From contig DHYU01000080.1 of the NCBI GenBank assembly GCA_002415485.1, positions 17,187 through 81,186 on the forward strand: DNA of 64,000 bases. Direction: 5' to 3'. The notes beneath the pieces were generated by a model, which saw nothing but the letters and a program-made list of their open reading frames with translations, searched no databases and was not told where the DNA came from. Positions 52,959-61,500 of the stretch are shown here, one piece after another. This DNA is from Proteobacteria bacterium UBA5122 (GTDB lineage Bacteria > Pseudomonadota > Gammaproteobacteria > Tenderiales > Tenderiaceae). Each line of letters begins with the position of its first letter. Position 1 is the stretch's first letter. Both the position numbers and the translations under genes were made by a program.

Positions 52959-54125
52959 ATGCAGAAGAAATTGATCGCTCTGGCAGTGGCTGGTGTTATG
53001 GCTGCTCCTATGGTTGCTCAAGCAGCTGGTGCTGAAGTTTATGGTCAGGCTCGCATGTCTGTTGGCATTGTCAGCAACGATGCGACTGGCACCTTTACTT
53101 CAGGCGGTGAGAGAGAAGACAGCAAGATCAGCGTTACTAGCCATGCTTCTCGTCTGGGCTTCAAGGGCTCAGAAGATCTGGGTGGTATGACTGCGGTATA
53201 CCAAATCGAAGCTGCGGTTGATATGGATAACGGATCAGATTTGACTTCTGGCCTGCGTAATACATTTGTTGGCGTTGCAACTGGTTCTGGTACTTACGTT
53301 TTGGGTAAGCACGACACCCCTTATAAAGCTGCTACTGGCAAAGTAGATGTATTCTCTGACACTCATGCGGATTTCAATGCAGTCATGGGTGGGTCAGAGG
53401 GTGCTCTGTCATTGGTAAGTGCTGATCATGACGCGCGTGCTGATAACGTAATTGCTTATATTTCTCCAGACATGAGTGGTTTTAGCGTATTTGCCGCCTA
53501 TGTTCCTGATTTGTTGAACGATGATCTGACTGATAGCCAAACAAGCGCCAGTGGTGGCACTATGATTGATGCTGCTGAAGCCTTTAGTATTGCTGGTATG
53601 TATACCGCAGGTCCTCTGTACGCAGCACTGGCGATCCAGACTGTTGGTGCGGACGCCAGTAATGGTGGTGCTGTTGTACAGGTGGCTGATGATGAAGCAA
53701 CCAAGATTGTAGTTGGTTATAAACTGGGTGCAACTGACCTTGGCTTTGTGTACGAAATGCTGGATGGTGGCACTATCGGCGGCGCCAAGCAAGGCGAGCG
53801 TGACAACTTCTACTTTAGCGTGGCGCATGACTTGGGCAACGGTTTGACACTGAAGGCTGCTCTGGGTCAGGCGGGTGAAAATGATGAAACCAGCAATGTA
53901 GATGCAAATAACAACACTGTTAGAGGTACTGACGGCGCTGATTTCTTTGCGCTGGGCGTCTCCAAGGCCGTATCTAAGACTACAGAGTTCTATGCTCTGT
54001 ACACTACTGTTGATAACGATACCTATGGTGACTTTGACCTGGATTATGTGGGTGCCGCAGGTCCTAACGGTCCATCTGCAAATGCAATTGCCGCTGGTGT
54101 TAACATCAAATTCTCTTCAATGTAA
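52959..54125 (+). CDS. General outer membrane porin (Gram-negative porin family)
   Basis: The 388-residue protein has a signal peptide (MQKKLIALAVAGVMAAPMVA) and a beta-barrel of the trimeric 16-strand porin type: AEVYGQARMSVGIV, SRLGFKGSEDLGGMTAVYQIE and RNTFVGVATGSGTYVLGKHDTPYK, in pieces. The acidic loops (DNGSD, DADEAT-like) fit cation preference. AGGAGAG lies before the ATG and its own terminator follows, so it is a single-gene, probably highly expressed unit. Confidence 0.9.
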   Translation: MQKKLIALAVAGVMAAPMVAQAAGAEVYGQARMSVGIVSNDATGTFTSGGEREDSKISVTSHASRLGFKGSEDLGGMTAVYQIEAAVDMDNGSDLTSGLRNTFVGVATGSGTYVLGKHDTPYKAATGKVDVFSDTHADFNAVMGGSEGALSLVSADHDARADNVIAYISPDMSGFSVFAAYVPDLLNDDLTDSQTSASGGTMIDAAEAFSIAGMYTAGPLYAALAIQTVGADASNGGAVVQVADDEATKIVVGYKLGATDLGFVYEMLDGGTIGGAKQGERDNFYFSVAHDLGNGLTLKAALGQAGENDETSNVDANNNTVRGTDGADFFALGVSKAVSKTTEFYALYTTVDNDTYGDFDLDYVGAAGPNGPSANAIAAGVNIKFSSM

Positions 54126-54151
54126 TCAAACGATTGCATTTGATGTAGATA

Positions 54152-54179
54152 AAAAACGGGCGCTTCGGCGCCCGTTTTT
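54152..54179. terminator. Terminator after the porin gene
   Basis: AAAAACGGGCGC-TTCG-GCGCCCGTTTTT is a perfect twelve-base stem closed by a UUCG tetraloop and followed by T residues. Confidence 0.95.
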
Positions 54180-54220
54180 GTTTTGGTGTGAGAATGAAAG
54201 ATCAGATGCTAAGTTGGTGT

Positions 54221-54242
54221 TTTGTTTGACATTTGTTTGACA
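54221..54242 (+). repeat. Tandem 11-base direct repeat upstream of the cytochrome locus
   Basis: TTTGTTTGACA occurs twice without a gap (54221-54231 and 54232-54242). Eleven bases is one helical turn, so both copies face the same side of DNA, as in activator or response-regulator sites. Each copy contains TTGACA. A TATGAT at 54256-54261 could be a -10 box, but its distance from the second TTGACA is 13 bases. Confidence 0.55.
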
Positions 54243-54294
54243 CTAAATGCCGCCCTATGATAGAAACCCCAAAGGTTCGTATAGAATAATCAGA

Positions 54295-55122
54295 ATGAAT
54301 TTTAGAGTCGCTCGAAAATTCGCGCCGCTATTCGTGTGTTTGGGCGGGGGCCTGATGCTTGGCGCAGCTGTGGTGCAGGCAGGGGTCTTTAATACCAAGC
54401 ACAATTTGGGCAGTACGGGGATTAATGCTGCCAGTACGTTTAGTGGTACGCGAGAAATTTGTGTGTTTTGTCATACGCCACACGGCGGGGATGGCGAGGC
54501 GGCTGCGCCTCTATGGAATCGTAACCTTGATCCATCGGGTTTTGTCACATACGACCAGATGGGTACAACTACGCTGGATGCAGCAATTGAGCCGGTGGGA
54601 TCGGTATCCCTAGCCTGTTTATCGTGTCACGATGGGACGCAGGCGATGGATGCGTTGTTGAATGAGCCGGGTTCGGGGCGTGAAGTGCCGGGTTTTAATC
54701 AGGGGCGCTGGGATGGTATTGCAGCTTATGCGGAGGGGCGCATTGGTCCACAGGGCTGGTTGACCAATCTAGGTAAGGATATTAGTAACGATCATCCGGT
54801 TGGTATTCAATACGCTGGCGGTGGTTATGCGCTGTCAGCGCCGGCCGGACCTGGATATGACCCAGATTTTTTTCCTGCGTCGTCAGAAGTGGCGGGTACC
54901 TCGCGTAACTGGTGGGTGGATACACCGGGGGGGACGGCTGCGTTTGAGCGTACTGATATGAAACTTTATACCCGAGTGGCAACTCGGGGGGCTTTTGCTG
55001 GTGAGCCGCAGCCGTATGTGGAGTGTGCGTCTTGCCATGATCCTCATGTAGACACAAATCCAACCTTTTTGCGCATTGATCCGGCGGGGAGTCAGGTGTG
55101 CTTGAGTTGTCACAATAAATGA
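54295..55122 (+). CDS. Secreted tetraheme cytochrome c (doubled CxxCH type)
   Basis: From ATG 54295 the product has 275 residues with a signal peptide (ending VVQAG, residue 30). There are four CxxCH haem sites: CVFCH, CLSCH, CASCH and CLSCH. Four further histidines lie in NTKHN, HTPHG, NDHPV and HDPHV, exactly enough for bis-His ligation of all haems. The pattern resembles tetraheme cytochromes such as OmcE-type filament subunits, though sequence search is needed. It overlaps the isomerase gene (ATGA). An alternative start at 54247 lacks a signal peptide at the end. Mature protein likely outside or in the periplasm. Confidence 0.78.
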   Translation: MNFRVARKFAPLFVCLGGGLMLGAAVVQAGVFNTKHNLGSTGINAASTFSGTREICVFCHTPHGGDGEAAAPLWNRNLDPSGFVTYDQMGTTTLDAAIEPVGSVSLACLSCHDGTQAMDALLNEPGSGREVPGFNQGRWDGIAAYAEGRIGPQGWLTNLGKDISNDHPVGIQYAGGGYALSAPAGPGYDPDFFPASSEVAGTSRNWWVDTPGGTAAFERTDMKLYTRVATRGAFAGEPQPYVECASCHDPHVDTNPTFLRIDPAGSQVCLSCHNK

Positions 55123-56072
55123 CCTGGTGGCGTGCTGTATTGGGGATGTGTTGTGCGCTGTTTGTGGCGGGGCAAGCGCTAGCTGCGGACCTGGATATCT
55201 ATATGGTCGTCAATGGTGTGCCGATTGAGCGCGGCGAGGTTGAAATGGCTATTCGTATGGAGGCGCGTAGGCAGTTTTATCATGGTCGTATCGATGATGC
55301 CCGGATGAGTCAATTGCGTCGCGATGTTGAGCAGAGAATGGCTGACCGTGTGCTGTTGCTGCAAGAGGCGCAAGGACGTGGTTTTCGGGTTGGGGAGGAG
55401 GAGTTGGCTCTACGTTTGCAGCAGGCGCTGGGCCAGTATAAATTGGCAGAGCTTGCTGATGAAGAGCGTCGATCATTGGTGCGAGCACTAGAGTCTCAGT
55501 TGGCTGACGAGATTTTATTGGAGCGATTAAAGGCAGAGGTGCAGGCGCTTGGGGCTCCAAGTGAGTCGCAGTTAACGGTTTTTTATCAAAATAATTTAGA
55601 TAAATTTACAACGCCGGAGCGTTTGCATCTCTCGGTGATTTTATTGAAGGTGCCTCCATCTGCGTCTTGGCAGGCGTGGGAGGCGGCGCAGCTCGAAGGG
55701 GAGAGGCTGCGCCAAAAGGTGTTGCAGGGGGCTGATTTCGCGGGCTTGGCGAAAATCCATTCCAGTGACGACTCGGCAGCCCGAGGAGGGGATCTCGGCT
55801 ACGTGCATCATGGAATGTTGTCGGAGGAGGCGCAGGCTGCGGTGGATGCATTACAGCCAGGAGAGTTGTCGCCAGTGGTGATGTTGCTGCAAGGCGTGGC
55901 GCTGTTCAGGCTTGAAGGGCGCCGCGTCGCTGAGATAAACCCCATGTCGAAGGTTCTGGTGAGACTGGAGGGGTTGTGGCAGAGGGAAGAGGAACAGTTG
56001 CGCTGGGAGGCGCTGTTGTCGCATTTGCGCGCAGGGGCAGAAATAGTTGTTAACGATAAAATTACCCCTTAA
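55119..56072 (+). CDS. PpiC/SurA-like periplasmic peptidyl-prolyl isomerase
   Basis: The 317-residue protein has a signal peptide (MCCALFVAGQALAAD) and a SurA_N-like helical part (VNGVPIERGEVEMAI), then one parvulin domain (about residues 163-262) with LHLSVILLKVP, SSDDSAARGGDLGYVHHGML and ALQPGELSPVV. Between cytochrome and barrel genes it may help fold either one. It starts inside the stop of the tetraheme gene. Confidence 0.85.
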   Translation: MTWWRAVLGMCCALFVAGQALAADLDIYMVVNGVPIERGEVEMAIRMEARRQFYHGRIDDARMSQLRRDVEQRMADRVLLLQEAQGRGFRVGEEELALRLQQALGQYKLAELADEERRSLVRALESQLADEILLERLKAEVQALGAPSESQLTVFYQNNLDKFTTPERLHLSVILLKVPPSASWQAWEAAQLEGERLRQKVLQGADFAGLAKIHSSDDSAARGGDLGYVHHGMLSEEAQAAVDALQPGELSPVVMLLQGVALFRLEGRRVAEINPMSKVLVRLEGLWQREEEQLRWEALLSHLRAGAEIVVNDKITP

Positions 56073-56092
56073 GTCGTCTAGGGTGGGGCGAA

Positions 56093-57955
56093 GTGGCTAG
56101 TGTTCGACCAGGGCTGCTGCGTCGTGCGTCTGCTCGTGTTGGTCGGGGAGGGGTTGCGTTGTTTTGTGCGGTGTATAGCACTGCCGGAGTGGCTTTGTCC
56201 CTGGGGCCGGTGGATACATCTGGTTATCTTGGCTACAACTACAGATCGCTTAGCCATACATCGTCAACGAGTGATAGCCAGCAATTGCTCGGGTCGTTGA
56301 GATTGGCGTCTTTTATTGGGGAGCCTTGGCTGGCCACTACACAGTTGTCGCTAAGTATTGCTCAGGACGCCAGTAGCTTGGAGGGGGATGGGGCAGCAAC
56401 TGCCGAGACTGATACCAGTATTCTGACGGGTGATTGGTCGTTAGGTGTTTTACCTCAAAGCAAGACTCCGTTTAGCTTGATTTATCAGATAACTGATAGT
56501 CGTGTAGATCAGTCGGGAAGTGAGCTGACGCCGTTAACGTATCTCGGTCAGGATTATGCGTCCTCGTATTTGGGGTTGCGCCAAAGTTTTTTGATGGACC
56601 ATGGCGGGCGATTGCAGATGACGCTGGACGATCGCTCTTGGGAGTCAAATATTGGCTCTGATTATGATAGTCAGGTGCTTGGTATCGAGGCGAATTTGCG
56701 TTATCCGGAGCATCATTTATTGGCACGCTGGCGCGATGAGATGTCTGAGTACGTTGGTGCGTCCAGAGAGAACAGCAGTCAGATTATTGATTTAACACAT
56801 AATTACCACCCTCTGCGTAGCGTGCGGCTGGACTCTAAGGCCAGTGTGTATGACTACGAGCGCAGCTTTATTGATCCACTTGCAACGGATTTGCGATTGT
56901 CGACGACTCAGGTGACGCAGGTTTCGAGCAACCTCTTCTGGCGACCGCCGATCGCGCCATATTCGGTAAATGCCGGGGTTCGGTTAATGTCGATGGCTGG
57001 TGATAGTGGTCAGGTCTCAGCCTTTGAGCAGCAGCAAATTGTATTGAATGGCGGTGCGTTTTATCGAGTTAATCAGCGCTTGCGATTGGATGCGGCAGTG
57101 GTGCAAACGCTGCAGGAGACTGAGGGTGTTGGTCAGAATGATCGATATATGCGTGGTGGTGCGCTTTATCAGTCTGAGCTTGTGCCGGTTTTTGGTGGGG
57201 CGGGATACCACTGGCATAGCAGCGGGCGGGTGGAGCGAATGGATGGCAATTTGCGTGATGTGATTGGTGCGACCGTTGATTTAGGGCAAAATCTGAGCCA
57301 AGTTTGGTGGCTGGGTGAGCGAACGTCAACGACATCGGTGCGGATGAATTTGGGGCAGTTGTTTGGGCTGAGTGGTGAGAATGGCGAGGTGTATGATGGC
57401 CTGGTCCAAATATTTGAGGATACATGGCGCCATGAAATGTCGGTCAATCATACGGCTAGCTTCGCCTTTAATCAGCGAGTGTGGCAGGGTGATAGTTATG
57501 CTCAGTTGTCGCTGTCTGATCTACGCACGGATTACGCAGGAGAGACCGGGGGAGAGGAGCAGGATGGTGACTTGGTAAATCAAACGGTTACGCTGCAATT
57601 GACGCGGGATCAGGAGTTGGGGCGACGCAGCTCATTGGTGGGTGATGTGTCGGTGCAGCGAACCAGTATCAATGATCAGCAGGGTGCTACTGTGTATCCG
57701 GAAACAGAGACCACCACAATGACGGCAAGTGTTCGTTTTGAGCATCAGCAAATGTTTGGCGTGCCTCGCTTGCGCTTCAATGCGGAATATATTCAGACGA
57801 GTACTTCGCTGGATGAGGCGGTTGATCGTGCGGATTTGATTGGATCATTGGCGTACGGTATTGGCATGCTTGAAACAAATTTAGGGATGCGGTTGACGGA
57901 GGCTGACAGTCAGAATTATGATCTGGTATACTTCAAGGTTATGCGCCGCTTCTAA
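56093..57955 (+). CDS. Outer-membrane beta-barrel protein of the cytochrome locus
   Basis: The 620-residue protein starts at GTG 56093 (GGGG upstream) with a signal-like segment (GGVALFCAVYSTAGVALS) and is made of many alternating beta strands, ending VYFKVMRRF with a C-terminal Phe. No CxxCH is present, so it is the haem-free barrel of the locus. Size is similar to MtrB/OmbB-type porins of porin-cytochrome conduits, but the N-terminal CxxC motif of MtrB is absent and homology is not shown. Confidence 0.72.
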   Translation: MASVRPGLLRRASARVGRGGVALFCAVYSTAGVALSLGPVDTSGYLGYNYRSLSHTSSTSDSQQLLGSLRLASFIGEPWLATTQLSLSIAQDASSLEGDGAATAETDTSILTGDWSLGVLPQSKTPFSLIYQITDSRVDQSGSELTPLTYLGQDYASSYLGLRQSFLMDHGGRLQMTLDDRSWESNIGSDYDSQVLGIEANLRYPEHHLLARWRDEMSEYVGASRENSSQIIDLTHNYHPLRSVRLDSKASVYDYERSFIDPLATDLRLSTTQVTQVSSNLFWRPPIAPYSVNAGVRLMSMAGDSGQVSAFEQQQIVLNGGAFYRVNQRLRLDAAVVQTLQETEGVGQNDRYMRGGALYQSELVPVFGGAGYHWHSSGRVERMDGNLRDVIGATVDLGQNLSQVWWLGERTSTTSVRMNLGQLFGLSGENGEVYDGLVQIFEDTWRHEMSVNHTASFAFNQRVWQGDSYAQLSLSDLRTDYAGETGGEEQDGDLVNQTVTLQLTRDQELGRRSSLVGDVSVQRTSINDQQGATVYPETETTTMTASVRFEHQQMFGVPRLRFNAEYIQTSTSLDEAVDRADLIGSLAYGIGMLETNLGMRLTEADSQNYDLVYFKVMRRF

Positions 57956-58011
57956 TTGGGGGGTGGGGCAGACCAAAGAGTTTTTTAATAATAATGAGGA
58001 GAGTGTTCGCT

Positions 58012-58437
58012 ATGTCTCGTACGACCAAGCATAGTAAGTGGAGGTACATCCTGCTTGGGATTGCCACCTGGTTGGCAGCCTTTACCATGCCCCAGACTGC
58101 TCAAGCAGAATACGGGGACGTTGTGATTAATAACTACGCGGATGCGGCAGGCATTCGTCCAGTTGTGTTCCCGCATTGGTTCCATCGTATTCGTTTCCGT
58201 TGCAAGGTTTGTCACGCAGACTTGGGCTTTGCGTTTAAAGCGGGCGGCAACAAGATTGATATGGCTAAGATCATCGACGGCAAATTCTGTGGCGCGTGCC
58301 ACAATGGTGAAGTTGCGTGGTCGGTTGAAAACTGCTCTATGTGTCACTCTGGTATTCCGGGCACTCCCACTCACTTCCATGGCAGTACTGTACAGCGTTT
58401 GATTGCGCCTGCGTACAAGCCTGTTGAAGCCAAGTAA
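58012..58437 (+). CDS. Triheme c7-like cytochrome
   Basis: From ATG 58012, nine bases after AGGAG, the product has 141 residues: signal peptide (LLGIATWLAAFTMPQTAQA), then haem sites CKVCH, CGACH and CSMCH, with upstream PHWFHRIRF histidines as likely axial ligands. Three haems and about 115 mature residues fit a c7-type periplasmic electron carrier. It lies 56 bases after the barrel gene. Confidence 0.85.
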   Translation: MSRTTKHSKWRYILLGIATWLAAFTMPQTAQAEYGDVVINNYADAAGIRPVVFPHWFHRIRFRCKVCHADLGFAFKAGGNKIDMAKIIDGKFCGACHNGEVAWSVENCSMCHSGIPGTPTHFHGSTVQRLIAPAYKPVEAK

Positions 58438-58451
58438 GGGGGGCACAGATA

Positions 58452-59123
58452 ATGAATTTGCGTAATAAGAGTTTATTGCTGTCTTTTGCCTTTAGTATGG
58501 CTGTTTCAGCGCCTGCGATGGCAAATGAGCAAGTTTCAGCAGAGGGCGCTCAATCTGAAGTGATTCACTTGGCGCAGGTGTCTGGTGCGAACATCTTCAA
58601 TCGTAATTTGAAAAAAGAAGAGCAGCGTAATGCTCCACCACCAGAAGATGGCATCCATGATACTGAGAATGAGGGCACCTTCGTTCTGCAGGCTCCTCTT
58701 GAGGCCTATCAAGGTCTGCCGCCGAGTGAGTATGGTAACTATGTCGATTGGGTAAAGGCGATTGATGAGAAGAAACTGAACCCTCGCTGGGATCGTGTTA
58801 ACTCTGCTGAAGAGCCCTTTGTAATGGATATGGATATCGTGCGTGAAGTTAAGGCATCTGTGCCTGATGTAGTGTTCCCGCATCGTCAGCATACAGAGTG
58901 GTTGGCGTGTTCTAACTGCCATCCAGCGATCTTTATTCCACAAAAGGGTGCTAACCAAATCAACATGTCAGGTATTCTGCTGGGTCAGCAATGTGGTGTG
59001 TGTCACGGTAAGGTATCTTTCCCGATCACAACCAAGTCTTGTGTGAAGTGTCACTCCAAGCCGAAGCCAGCTGATTGGCAGCCACCGTTGAGTGAATCAA
59101 CACTAAAGAATCCATGGAGATAA
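58452..59123 (+). CDS. Triheme cytochrome with N-terminal extension (c7-like paralogue 2)
   Basis: The 223-residue protein has a signal peptide (SFAFSMAVSAPAMANE), a 100-residue extension (EDGIHDTENEGTFVLQAPLEA, in part; YVDWVKAIDEKKLNP), and a haem domain with CSNCH, CGVCH and CVKCH and the axial-ligand segment VFPHRQHTEWL. It is paralogous to the gene at 60907 throughout its length. Probably periplasmic, linking inner- and outer-membrane partners. Confidence 0.84.
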   Translation: MNLRNKSLLLSFAFSMAVSAPAMANEQVSAEGAQSEVIHLAQVSGANIFNRNLKKEEQRNAPPPEDGIHDTENEGTFVLQAPLEAYQGLPPSEYGNYVDWVKAIDEKKLNPRWDRVNSAEEPFVMDMDIVREVKASVPDVVFPHRQHTEWLACSNCHPAIFIPQKGANQINMSGILLGQQCGVCHGKVSFPITTKSCVKCHSKPKPADWQPPLSESTLKNPWR

Positions 59124-59124
59124 C

Positions 59125-59145
59125 CGTTATCAGACTCTGATAACG
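59125..59145. repeat. Perfect 21-base inverted repeat
   Basis: CGTTATCAGA (59125-59134), one central C, and TCTGATAACG (59136-59145). It begins one base after the stop of the triheme gene. It may be a dimeric regulator site for the following gene or an RNA hairpin. Confidence 0.5.
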
Positions 59146-59156
59146 CCTGGACAGAT

Positions 59157-59174
59157 GGCCGCCTACGGGCGGCC
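59157..59174 (+). terminator. Hairpin between two cytochrome-locus genes
   Basis: GGCCGCC (59157-59163), TACG, GGCGGCC (59168-59174). A weak T run follows (TTCTAC), so it may be a partial terminator or an RNA-stabilising stem. Confidence 0.45.
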
Positions 59175-59280
59175 TTCTACGTGATAGGGAATTCAAAATT
59201 TATTGGCGTGGTTTTGTGTCCGGGGGGATGTTGAGCGGCGCCAGCTCTGGATCAGAGATTTAAAGCTTGGGAGAGGAAGA

Positions 59281-60813
59281 ATGAATCTGAAAGTCAAAGT
59301 CTTGTCGTTGGCTGTTGCAACTGTATTGGCAGGATGTGCTGGTGCGCCGCAGAAAGATGAGGCTGTTCTGTCTACAGCTGTGCCGGCGGAATCGTTGGTG
59401 TCGCCAGTGGCTGAACAAGCGGCACCACTAGTTGAGGCAACAGTTGCGGACGTTGTCGAGGAGTCTGCGTCAGCCCCGGCAGATAGTCAGGCAGAGGTTT
59501 CGTCGCCAGCCGTGGAGGCGCCTGCGCCTGCGCCGATTGCAAGTACTACAGCACCCCAAAGCAAACCTCAGCCCGTCACGCCGTCATCACCGAATACATT
59601 TATCGTGGGCTCTTATCCTAAAACAGGAGATCATCCTGCTTTCGGGCGTGGTACTGATGTGGGGTTTGTTGTAAATGGTAAGGAAGGTGCTGATGTGGTT
59701 GTTACACGGGGGGAGGCCTATAAGTTTGAGGTGGATACCGGAGTACAGCACGATTTTTATCTGACGACCAATCCTGCAGGTTGGGGGGTTGGGGCCTATA
59801 CCAATAGTGTCGAAGGTCAGTTCATTTACAAGGGTACGGTGGATTTTAAACCGGATGCTGAGACGCCGGATTTGCTGTATTACCAATGCCGAAACCACAA
59901 GTATATGGGGGGCAAGATTTATGTCCTCGATAAAGGTGAAAGCTTGGCGCAGCTGAAGCAGACATTGGAGGCTGCAGATGCTGGAGCTGCGGCAAGTAAA
60001 CCCCGGGCGCCAGCTAGAACCGTTAGTGAATCATCGGTCAAGCAAAAGCTAGGGTATGCCAAGATGGTATTGAGTTCTGGTAGTGCAAAGCGTGTCGAGG
60101 CGAGCGGCAATGCGGAGGCTATTGCGACATTGAAGCAAGCGCGGGATATGATTACCGGTGCCCAGAGTACGTTGGATGGTGGTTCGCCAGCGGATGCGAT
60201 GGATCAGGTTGATGAGGGCTTGCGCCTGGTAACTGCTGCGTCGCGAATGATTACAACTGAAAGTGAAATGGCGGGTGTAAATCATAAGGCGCAGCATGAA
60301 GAGCTTCTGAACTCGTTGTCTACTTACGAGAAATCTTATGCGCGTAACATGGAGCGCATAAAGAAAGCGAAGCAGCAACCCAAGAAGACCTTGGATGAAG
60401 CAGAGTACAATCGTTTGGTAGGCGAAGGTAAAGATTTGGGTGGCAAGGGTGATTATGTGAAGGCAAACAAGGCGTTGGAGCAGGCGCAGGCACTGATTAC
60501 GTCTGTCCTGACCGACATGCTGCATGCCCAGACCGTAGTTTACGACAAGAACTTTGAGTCGCCTAAAGAAGAATATGAGTACGAGCTGGCTCGCTTGGAG
60601 AGTTATGAAGAGTTGGTGCCGTTGGCGATAGACCAGAAGCAGCCAAAGCAGAGGACTCTCGACTTGGTTGATGGTTTTGTAGAGAAGGCAGCCAAAATTA
60701 AGGGTGAGGGGCTCGAGATTGCAGCCAAAGGCGACTATAAGATGGCAATTATGGCGATGCAGGCAGCGACCTCGAATATTCAGCGTGCATTGCGCATGAT
60801 GGGTGTGAACTAA
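59281..60813 (+). CDS. Lipoprotein with cupredoxin-like domain and helical repeats
   Basis: From ATG 59281, after GAGGAAG, the product has 510 residues: lipoprotein signal MNLKVKVLSLAVATVLAGC, an Ala/Pro/Val-rich linker, a cupredoxin-like domain (about 104-215) with YYQCRNHKYMGGKIYVLD, whose Cys, His and Met could bind type-1 copper (spacing C-x2-H-x2-M is shorter than usual), and a long helical part with TPR-like pairs (LGGKGDYVKANKALEQAQALI; IAAKGDYKMAIMAMQAATS). Found among cytochromes, a redox role is likely; the metal and partner are unknown. Confidence 0.7.
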   Translation: MNLKVKVLSLAVATVLAGCAGAPQKDEAVLSTAVPAESLVSPVAEQAAPLVEATVADVVEESASAPADSQAEVSSPAVEAPAPAPIASTTAPQSKPQPVTPSSPNTFIVGSYPKTGDHPAFGRGTDVGFVVNGKEGADVVVTRGEAYKFEVDTGVQHDFYLTTNPAGWGVGAYTNSVEGQFIYKGTVDFKPDAETPDLLYYQCRNHKYMGGKIYVLDKGESLAQLKQTLEAADAGAAASKPRAPARTVSESSVKQKLGYAKMVLSSGSAKRVEASGNAEAIATLKQARDMITGAQSTLDGGSPADAMDQVDEGLRLVTAASRMITTESEMAGVNHKAQHEELLNSLSTYEKSYARNMERIKKAKQQPKKTLDEAEYNRLVGEGKDLGGKGDYVKANKALEQAQALITSVLTDMLHAQTVVYDKNFESPKEEYEYELARLESYEELVPLAIDQKQPKQRTLDLVDGFVEKAAKIKGEGLEIAAKGDYKMAIMAMQAATSNIQRALRMMGVN

Positions 60814-60849
60814 TAGCACGACCTTACTTCGTTGTGTATAGTACGTCAG

Positions 60850-60869
60850 TCAGGGGCTCATGCCCCTGA
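60850..60869 (+). terminator. Hairpin after the cupredoxin-like gene
   Basis: TCAGGGGC-TCAT-GCCCCTGA, an eight-base perfect stem, followed by TTGATTTTGT. A moderate terminator that may dampen transcription into the downstream cytochrome. Confidence 0.6.
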
Positions 60870-60906
60870 TTGATTTTGTCAGCTATGCGAATTAACTAAT
60901 TTGATC

Positions 60907-61500
60907 ATGAGTAGCTTAAAGTTTAAACGAGTGGCGAAATTCGTCTTGGTAGCGCTGGCATTGGTGTCGATGCCGCGTGTTGCTCAGTTACAAGAAAAGT
61001 TTGAAGGTGATTTCTGGAATTCCGGGGAGCACTTTCAAACTGAGGGCAAGGTAGTGCCTGTGGCGGAAGATGGCATCCACGATCCGACAAATGATGCCGT
61101 ACGAGTTTTACAGGAGCCGGTGGAGGCGATGGCTGACTTCCCTCGTGATAATTCCGGTGTCATTGACTGGGTAAAGACATTGGATGAGGGGTTGATCTCT
61201 CCACGTGCCAGTAAACTGGGCGATGAAGAGATGCATGCGGTCGATTTCGATGTCATCTTCAAGAATACTCAGTCCATGCCTTATGTGCGTTATCCACATA
61301 AACAGCATACAGAGTGGTTGACGTGTGAAAACTGCCATCCACAGATATTTTTACCGCAAATAGGGGGTAACCCTGTCACCATGTCAGCGATTATGCAGGG
61401 TGAATATTGTGGTGTTTGCCATGGAAAGGTTGCCTTTCCCCCAAGTAAGAACTGTGGCCGATGCCATTCAGTGCCCCGCGAAAATCCTGGCTTAAGATAA
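60907..61500 (+). CDS. Triheme cytochrome (c7-like paralogue 3)
   Basis: From ATG 60907 the 197-residue product has a signal-like N-terminus (FVLVALALVSMPRVAQL), an extension sharing EDGIHD and IDWVKTLDEG with the gene at 58452, and haem sites CENCH, CGVCH and CGRCH with VRYPHKQHTEWL. It is thus a second copy of that protein. An in-frame TTG at 60901 is an alternative start. It overlaps the next gene by 40 bases. Confidence 0.84.
   Translation: MSSLKFKRVAKFVLVALALVSMPRVAQLQEKFEGDFWNSGEHFQTEGKVVPVAEDGIHDPTNDAVRVLQEPVEAMADFPRDNSGVIDWVKTLDEGLISPRASKLGDEEMHAVDFDVIFKNTQSMPYVRYPHKQHTEWLTCENCHPQIFLPQIGGNPVTMSAIMQGEYCGVCHGKVAFPPSKNCGRCHSVPRENPGLR

Noticed and set aside
54237..54261. TTGACA and TATGAT as a standard sigma-70 promoter
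   Set aside because: The gap is 13 bases from the second TTGACA and 24 from the first, neither near 17. Kept only as a repeat with a possible activated promoter.
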